A DNA stretch of 9,400 nt, from contig JAZDLG010000068.1 in assembly GCA_043802125.1 (NCBI GenBank), forward strand, positions 1 through 9,400, given 5' to 3'. Positions within the stretch are counted from its first letter, which is position 1, and every line of letters begins with the position of its first letter. This DNA comes from Phelpsiimicrobium sp043802125 (GTDB lineage: Bacteria; Omnitrophota; Gorgyraeia; Velamenicoccales; Velamenicoccaceae). Both the position numbers and the translations under genes were made by a program. Below, in pieces: positions 6,333 through 9,400 of this stretch. Under the pieces are notes generated by a model. It saw nothing but the letters and a program-made list of their open reading frames with translations, was not told the origin of the DNA and searched no databases.

Positions 6333-7505
6333 TTATAATGATTTCAGCGATTGGACATCTTTATCCCCGCGTCCCGAAAGACAGACGATGATAACGGCGC
6401 CTTTTTTAAACTTGCGCGATGACTTTTTTAAATATGCGATGGCGTGGGCTGTCTCAAGCGCGGGGATAATACCCTCGGTGACTGAAAGAAGTTTCAACCC
6501 TCTCAATGCCTCTTTGTCAGTCACGGCAAAATACGTTGCCCGTCCTATATCCTTATAATAAGCGTGTTCGGGCCCGACGCCCGGATAATCCAGGCCTGCA
6601 GCAATGGAATGCGCTATCTTGACCTGGCCGTCATCGTCCTGCAGAAGTTTGCTTTTAGCGCCGTGTAATACGCCCACGCTGCCTCGCAAGAGTGTGGCGG
6701 CATAATGGCTTGTGTTGAGGCCAAAACCCGCGGCCTCAACGCCGATAAATTTGACTTTTTTATCTTTGAAAAATGGATAGAACAGCCCCATAGCATTGCT
6801 TCCGCCGCCCACGCAAGCCACCAGGTAATCCGGCAGCCTTCTCTCAATCGTCAGTATCTGACGCTTGGCCTCTTTGCCGATGACCTCCTGAAAATCCCTC
6901 ACCAGCATCGGATATGGGTGAGGCCCGGCCACAGAACCTATGATATAATTTGTCGTCTTAACATTAGTGACCCAATCCCTGATAGCCTCTGACATCGCAT
7001 CTTTCAGCGTCTGGGAACCGCTTTTTACCGGCACGACGGTCGCGCCCAGCAATTTCATGCGATAGACGTTCAACGCCTGCCTCTCTATATCCTTGACGCC
7101 CATATAGACAAAACAATCAAGCCCAAAGAGAGCGCAAACAGTGGCTGTAGCAACACCATGCTGGCCGGCGCCTGTCTCAGCAACAACGCGTTTCTTTCCC
7201 ATGCGCAGCGTCAAAAGAGCCTGGCCAAGCGTATTATTTATCTTATGGGCGCCTGTGTGAAGAAGGTCTTCTCTTTTTAAATAAATTTTGACGTGGCCTA
7301 AAAGATGGCTTAAGTTCTTGGCGAAATACAGCGGCGTCGGCCTGCCTGCGTATTCTTTGAGGTAATAGGCGAGCTCTTGTCTGAAGTTTTTGTCACGGCG
7401 GGCCTTGGCATATACCTTCTCTAACTCTGCCAGCGCTCCCATAAGCGTTTCAGGAACGTACTTGCCGCCGTAAATACCAAAATGTCCTTTTCTATCAGGT
7501 AACAT
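6333..7505 (-). CDS. trpB: Tryptophan synthase beta subunit
   Basis: TrpB condenses indole with L-serine to make tryptophan, using pyridoxal phosphate. At 390 residues it is the standard TrpB1 type that works with TrpA. The cofactor lysine is Lys88 in GAHKINNTLGQA (85-96). Catalytic Glu110 and the substrate loop ETGAGQHG are at 110-117. The phosphate cup GGGSNAMG is at 233-240, and Ser377, which contacts the pyridine nitrogen, is in LSGRGDKD (376-383). The N-terminus DRKGHFGIYGGKYVPETLM is typical. The ribosome binding site is weak (GAG about 12 nt upstream). The gene is preceded by a repeat-rich leader without Trp codons or a T-box motif, and no other trp gene lies upstream in the window. 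Confidence 0.97.
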   Translation of the reverse strand: MLPDRKGHFGIYGGKYVPETLMGALAELEKVYAKARRDKNFRQELAYYLKEYAGRPTPLYFAKNLSHLLGHVKIYLKREDLLHTGAHKINNTLGQALLTLRMGKKRVVAETGAGQHGVATATVCALFGLDCFVYMGVKDIERQALNVYRMKLLGATVVPVKSGSQTLKDAMSEAIRDWVTNVKTTNYIIGSVAGPHPYPMLVRDFQEVIGKEAKRQILTIERRLPDYLVACVGGGSNAMGLFYPFFKDKKVKFIGVEAAGFGLNTSHYAATLLRGSVGVLHGAKSKLLQDDDGQVKIAHSIAAGLDYPGVGPEHAYYKDIGRATYFAVTDKEALRGLKLLSVTEGIIPALETAHAIAYLKKSSRKFKKGAVIIVCLSGRGDKDVQSLKSL

Positions 7506-7523
7506 ACGTCACGTGCTCATTAG

Positions 7524-7581
7524 ATACCGCTACTAAACCGCTACGCAGATTTTGCAGAAATCTGCTTGCTAGTATCGGTAT
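7524..7581. repeat. Compound palindrome in the trpB leader
   Basis: An outer stem of 12 positions pairs ATACCGCTACTA (7524-7535) with TAGTATCGGTAT (7570-7581), with one mismatch. Inside it GCAGATTT (7545-7552) and AAATCTGC (7558-7565) form a perfect 8-bp stem with a 5-nt loop. The left arm also contains a direct repeat: ACCGCTAC at 7526-7533 and again at 7537-7544, an 11-base period. The whole lies about 20 to 80 nt before the trpB ATG and directly adjoins repeat copy B. No T-tract follows on the minus strand. Confidence 0.7.
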
Positions 7582-7582
7582 A

Positions 7583-7639
7583 AATTCCGACGAACGAGTT
7601 ATATCGCATGCAACGCTCTATAACTCGTGTCGTCATTTA
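7583..7639 (-). repeat. Stop-codon-abutting palindromic repeat, copy B
   Basis: On the minus strand TAAATGACGACACGAGTTAT (7639-7620) begins with the TAA of the DUF2490 gene and is identical to copy A. The stem ACGAGTTATA with TATAACTCGT encloses a longer loop than copy A, containing the 6-bp palindrome GCATGC. Beyond the stem both copies continue with CGGAATT. Arms and flanks are conserved while the loops differ, as expected of a dispersed palindromic family under structural constraint. Confidence 0.8.
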
Positions 7640-8293
7640 AAATGAATAACTTAAGATTGTGCCGACAACATTGGACGCTGTCCAATGCCCTCCGCCGCCG
7701 CGGTTACGTTTCTGCAGATAATAGATATCCGCGCTCAGTTCTTTCGTAATATTAAAAGTAAAACCCGCGTAACTCCTGTTTTCGCTTACTGTCTCATTCA
7801 CAAAAAATTCATCTGCGATATACGGCCGTATCTGAGAAGAAGTAAATTTCCAGGGAGCCTTGACAGTAAGCCGGTTCCTATAGTTCCAGAAATCCGTAGC
7901 CGCCTCCCTTATCCTGTATTCAAGCCTGTTCCTGTCCGTCAGGCTGAATTTACCTATGTTAAATTTAAAGAGCCCGGAGATAATAGGAAACCACTCTTCC
8001 CTCTTCCACCTGTTATTGCTTTCGGTCAGGACGTGCTTAAAACCTAAAGAGACATCAAACCAATCTGAGATGCCGGAATATGTGGCGGTAATATCCCCTT
8101 CCTGATAAAAATAGTGGCTGGCATCATCGTCAAAACGCTGTTCTTCTGCGAAGGATAATTTCCAGTCTTTGTTTATTTTCCAATTTAGCGTTTCGGTATG
8201 CCAATACTGAAGGCCGACTTTTTTTGCAAAAGCTGATGTTGTTGTGCCTAAGAGCATGAACAAAACGAGAATTAATGCCCCAATGCGCTTCAA
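7637..8293 (-). CDS. Outer-membrane beta-barrel protein, DUF2490-like
   Basis: This 218-residue protein has a Sec signal peptide: basic start MKR, hydrophobic 4-17 and likely cleavage after AFA (21-23). The mature part has alternating hydrophobic and aromatic strands and ends in -SYSF, the terminal aromatic recognised by the BAM complex, so an outer-membrane barrel is likely. The motifs NRLEYRI, YRNRLTVKAPW, RPYIADEFFVNE and a final -YYLQKR- strand match DUF2490 as I recall it; its function is unknown, and neither ligand nor transport role can be read from the sequence. It starts with TTG, supported by AGGAGG (8298-8303) 4 nt upstream, and the TTGA overlaps the stop of the preceding membrane-protein gene by 4 nt, so the two are translated together. 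Its stop codon lies in repeat copy B. Confidence 0.82.
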   Translation of the reverse strand: MKRIGALILVLFMLLGTTTSAFAKKVGLQYWHTETLNWKINKDWKLSFAEEQRFDDDASHYFYQEGDITATYSGISDWFDVSLGFKHVLTESNNRWKREEWFPIISGLFKFNIGKFSLTDRNRLEYRIREAATDFWNYRNRLTVKAPWKFTSSQIRPYIADEFFVNETVSENRSYAGFTFNITKELSADIYYLQKRNRGGGGHWTASNVVGTILSYSF

Positions 8294-8859
8294 GATGCCT
8301 CCTGACTTGCGTATTTAAATTTGAATGTCGCCTTGCTCATCTTTTCAAACATCTCAAGGTCCTGTTTTAAAAGAGGCGGCGTCTCTATTATATGCGAAAA
8401 CCCTTCCCATATGCCAAACCAACCCAACGGCATAAGAAGGATGCTCACCAGCTCAAGCGATAGAGTATCTATCGTCTTAAAATAAGCGACAAACGTCAAA
8501 AGAGCAAGAAAAAAGATGCCGCAGATAACAAAGATCGCGCCCTTAGCCCTGGAGCCGTTTACCTCTTTTTGAATAGAAAGTTGGGTGAATTTAAAATATT
8601 GCTTGAGGCGTTTATTAACAAGACGCTCAGAGACCTCATCCTTTAAAGAAATAGGCGCGTAGATCGTGATTATAAAATTGCCACGCTGAGTCTCCCTATG
8701 CCTTTTTTTCAGCTCGGAGATAAAATCTTCGGATAAAATCCTGTGCTCAAGAGGACTGGGGTCAAAATCGGAAAATACGTCATCCCAGGAGTCTATGGCG
8801 ATAGAGATCTCCTGGATGTCTTTGATATGCCCTTCTATATCTGCGATCTTATCTGCCAT
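8290..8859 (-). CDS. Uncharacterised two-helix membrane protein
   Basis: I do not recognise a characterised family for this 189-residue protein. The first 100 residues are soluble and charged, with FDPSPLEHRILSEDFISELKK (32-52) near the front. Two hydrophobic segments follow at about 107-127 (GAIFVICGIFFLALLTFVAYF) and 136-153, joined by a short polar turn, then a charged tail. Both termini are probably cytoplasmic. The DPSP-plus-double-helix layout with a Gly-Trp-rich second helix resembles small conserved hypothetical membrane proteins I have seen elsewhere, but this is only a recollection. The ATG follows the tRNA-Phe CCA end by 11 nt and lacks a Shine-Dalgarno (the leader is T- and C-rich), so the processed message would be nearly leaderless. 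It overlaps the DUF2490 gene by 4 nt, suggesting a joint envelope role. Confidence 0.75.
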   Translation of the reverse strand: MADKIADIEGHIKDIQEISIAIDSWDDVFSDFDPSPLEHRILSEDFISELKKRHRETQRGNFIITIYAPISLKDEVSERLVNKRLKQYFKFTQLSIQKEVNGSRAKGAIFVICGIFFLALLTFVAYFKTIDTLSLELVSILLMPLGWFGIWEGFSHIIETPPLLKQDLEMFEKMSKATFKFKYASQEAS

Positions 8860-8870
8860 GGGGAGAAAAA

Positions 8871-8946
8871 TGGTGCCCAGAGAGGGAATTGAACCCCCGA
8901 CGCATGGATTTTCAGTCCATCGCTCTACCGACTGAGCTATCTGGGC
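8871..8946 (-). tRNA. tRNA-Phe (anticodon GAA)
   Basis: The 76-nt cloverleaf is complete: acceptor stem GCCCAGA with TCTGGGC, D-stem GCTC/GAGC, anticodon stem ATGGA/TCCAT around loop CTGAAAA with anticodon GAA, a 5-nt variable loop GCGTC, a T-arm with GGTTCAA and one G-T pair, discriminator A and an encoded CCA. It delivers phenylalanine at UUU and UUC codons. It has its own promoter upstream and no terminator before the next gene, only 11 nt away, so a tRNA-mRNA cotranscript is likely. Confidence 0.97.
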
Positions 8947-8986
8947 AGCTGAGAACTGTTCTGCCTGTGGTCGGAAAATGAACTAC

Positions 8987-9014
8987 ATTTTACCAAATAC
9001 TAACTTTGTGTCAA
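8987..9014 (-). promoter_or_regulatory. Sigma-70-type promoter for tRNA-Phe
   Basis: On the minus strand a perfect TTGACA (9014-9009) is followed after 16 nt by TAAAAT (8992-8987), five of six to the -10 consensus. Transcription would start near 8980, about 35 nt before the mature tRNA 5' end, and probably continues into the two envelope-protein genes. A second TTGACA at 9036-9031 has no -10 at a suitable distance. Confidence 0.7.
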
Positions 9015-9037
9015 TATAATCTATAGCTAATGTCAAG

Positions 9038-9055
9038 CCAATTTAGAAATGTCCT
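9038..9055. repeat. 18-bp direct repeat, copy 1
   Basis: CCAATTTAGAAATGTCCT occurs here and again at 9063-9080, a perfect match with a 25-base period. The copies lie just upstream of the tRNA-Phe promoter. Closely spaced short repeats like this are seen as transposase-binding sites at some insertion-sequence ends and also as tandem operators. No inverted copy is found in the window. Confidence 0.75.
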
Positions 9056-9062
9056 GTTCTTA

Positions 9063-9080
9063 CCAATTTAGAAATGTCCT
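9063..9080. repeat. 18-bp direct repeat, copy 2
   Basis: This is the second perfect copy of CCAATTTAGAAATGTCCT, 7 nt after the first. It is 10 nt from the end of a possible minus-strand ORF that stops at 9091, an arrangement compatible with the right or left end of a degraded mobile element. Confidence 0.75.
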
Positions 9081-9090
9081 ATTTTTCGTT

Positions 9091-9255
9091 TTACGCCTCA
9101 GTTAACAATAATTCTCTTTCTCTTCGTTCATGCGCTGATCGTGGATTGATCTTAAAAGCCCTCCAGGGGTTATCCTTTGAAGGAACACGCGCCTTCCTTG
9201 GGAATATGCAAGGGTTTTGTTCTATTGGGAGGATGCGACTTATGTCGGTGTCCAA
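9091..9255 (-). CDS. Possible short ORF or transposase tail remnant
   Basis: The minus strand holds an open frame of 54 codons from a TTG at 9255 to TAA at 9093-9091. It encodes a basic product with FPRKARVPSKDNPWRAFKIN and ends HERRERELLLTEA. It has no good Shine-Dalgarno, and an in-frame stop lies just upstream. I do not recognise it. The PSKDNPWR stretch is faintly like the C-terminal tails of some DDE/rve-type transposases, and the twin repeats 10 nt beyond its stop would fit an element end, but both points are weak. It may equally be non-coding. With the promoter and the repeats it accounts for most of the stretch upstream of the tRNA. Confidence 0.25.
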   Translation of the reverse strand: MDTDISRILPIEQNPCIFPRKARVPSKDNPWRAFKINPRSAHERRERELLLTEA

Positions 9256-9283
9256 ATGATGTCCAGATTATTATTGAGAAAAA

Positions 9284-9400
9284 TTACAGGCTATTAAGTA
9301 TTGATAGATATTCTTCTTTGCTAATCCCCAATACTCTGAGGTTATTCAAGATGATGACTACTGGAATGTCTTTAACAGCGAGAATAACACGGGGCGTTTG
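9284..9400 (-). CDS. 3' end of an unidentified gene (partial)
   Basis: Thirty-eight codons run from the right edge to TAA at 9286-9284 on the minus strand; the 5' part is outside the window. The readable product, containing VILAVKDIPVVIILNNLRV and ending ISKEEYLSILNSL, has protein-like composition: a hydrophobic stretch and then what looks like an amphipathic helix. I do not recognise a family, and the fragment is too short to assign one. A competing + strand frame that opens with ATG at 9351 and runs off the edge is shorter and less protein-like. The minus-strand reading agrees with the direction of every other gene to its left except rpmB. Confidence 0.4.
   Translation of the reverse strand, partial: QTPRVILAVKDIPVVIILNNLRVLGISKEEYLSILNSL

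Noticed and set aside
7506..7636. Tryptophan attenuator, T-box or TrpR operator before trpB
   Set aside because: The leader has no TGG codon on the coding strand, no T-box GGTGG-type motif, no terminator hairpin with T-tract, and only a partial resemblance to the TrpR site.
8871..8946. tRNA-Phe as a prophage or island attachment site
   Set aside because: I found no second copy of the tRNA 3' end in the window, and no integrase is recognisable here.
9009..9036. Second promoter using the TTGACA at 9036-9031
   Set aside because: The only -10-like sequence (TATATT) is about 12 nt away, too close for a sigma-70 promoter.
9074..9259. A 61-codon + strand ORF upstream of tRNA-Phe
   Set aside because: Its ATG lies inside the second 18-bp repeat, no Shine-Dalgarno precedes it, and the product looks like an antisense shadow with no recognisable features.

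Overview
The window looks like a chromosomal segment of a diderm (outer-membrane-bearing) bacterium, probably from an uncultured lineage. The diderm signal is a DUF2490-type beta-barrel protein with a signal peptide and a terminal Phe. Gene order and the DUF5679 zinc-ribbon protein remind me of Candidatus Omnitrophota-like genomes, but that taxonomic guess rests on recollection. Housekeeping content dominates and all main genes look intact.

The left edge holds the 3' end of rpmB (ribosomal protein L28, + strand), which converges on and overlaps recJ. Everything else lies on the minus strand, so transcription runs right to left. In transcription order: the 3' end of an unidentified gene cut by the right edge; a possible short ORF; two 18-bp direct repeats; a promoter; tRNA-Phe(GAA); a two-helix membrane protein; the DUF2490 outer-membrane protein; repeat region B; trpB and trpA; an M16 zinc peptidase; a small DUF5679 zinc-ribbon protein with its own promoter; repeat region A; then rsfS, argS and recJ.

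There are three tight clusters. The first is tRNA-Phe, the membrane protein and the DUF2490 protein (11-nt gap, then a 4-nt overlap). The second is trpB-trpA-M16 peptidase (2-nt gap, then a coupled or near-coupled start). It carries only the two tryptophan synthase subunits, with no other trp gene in the window. The third is rsfS-argS-recJ (53-nt overlap, then a 21-nt gap), which joins ribosome silencing, arginyl-tRNA synthesis and DNA repair.

The least ordinary material lies between genes. A palindromic repeat occurs twice, and its 20-nt conserved block starts exactly at the TAA stop codons of two unrelated genes. In both copies the stop is followed immediately by ATG, opening a mini-ORF beginning MTTRV. 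Copy A is next to a diverged 44-bp tandem repeat, and copy B is next to a larger compound palindrome in the trpB leader. Two hairpins containing the GCGAAGC mini-hairpin motif sit before recJ and at the 5' end of the rsfS reading frame. The rsfS Shine-Dalgarno sequence points to an unusual AUA start codon. I found no CRISPR array, complete insertion sequence, prophage or defence system.
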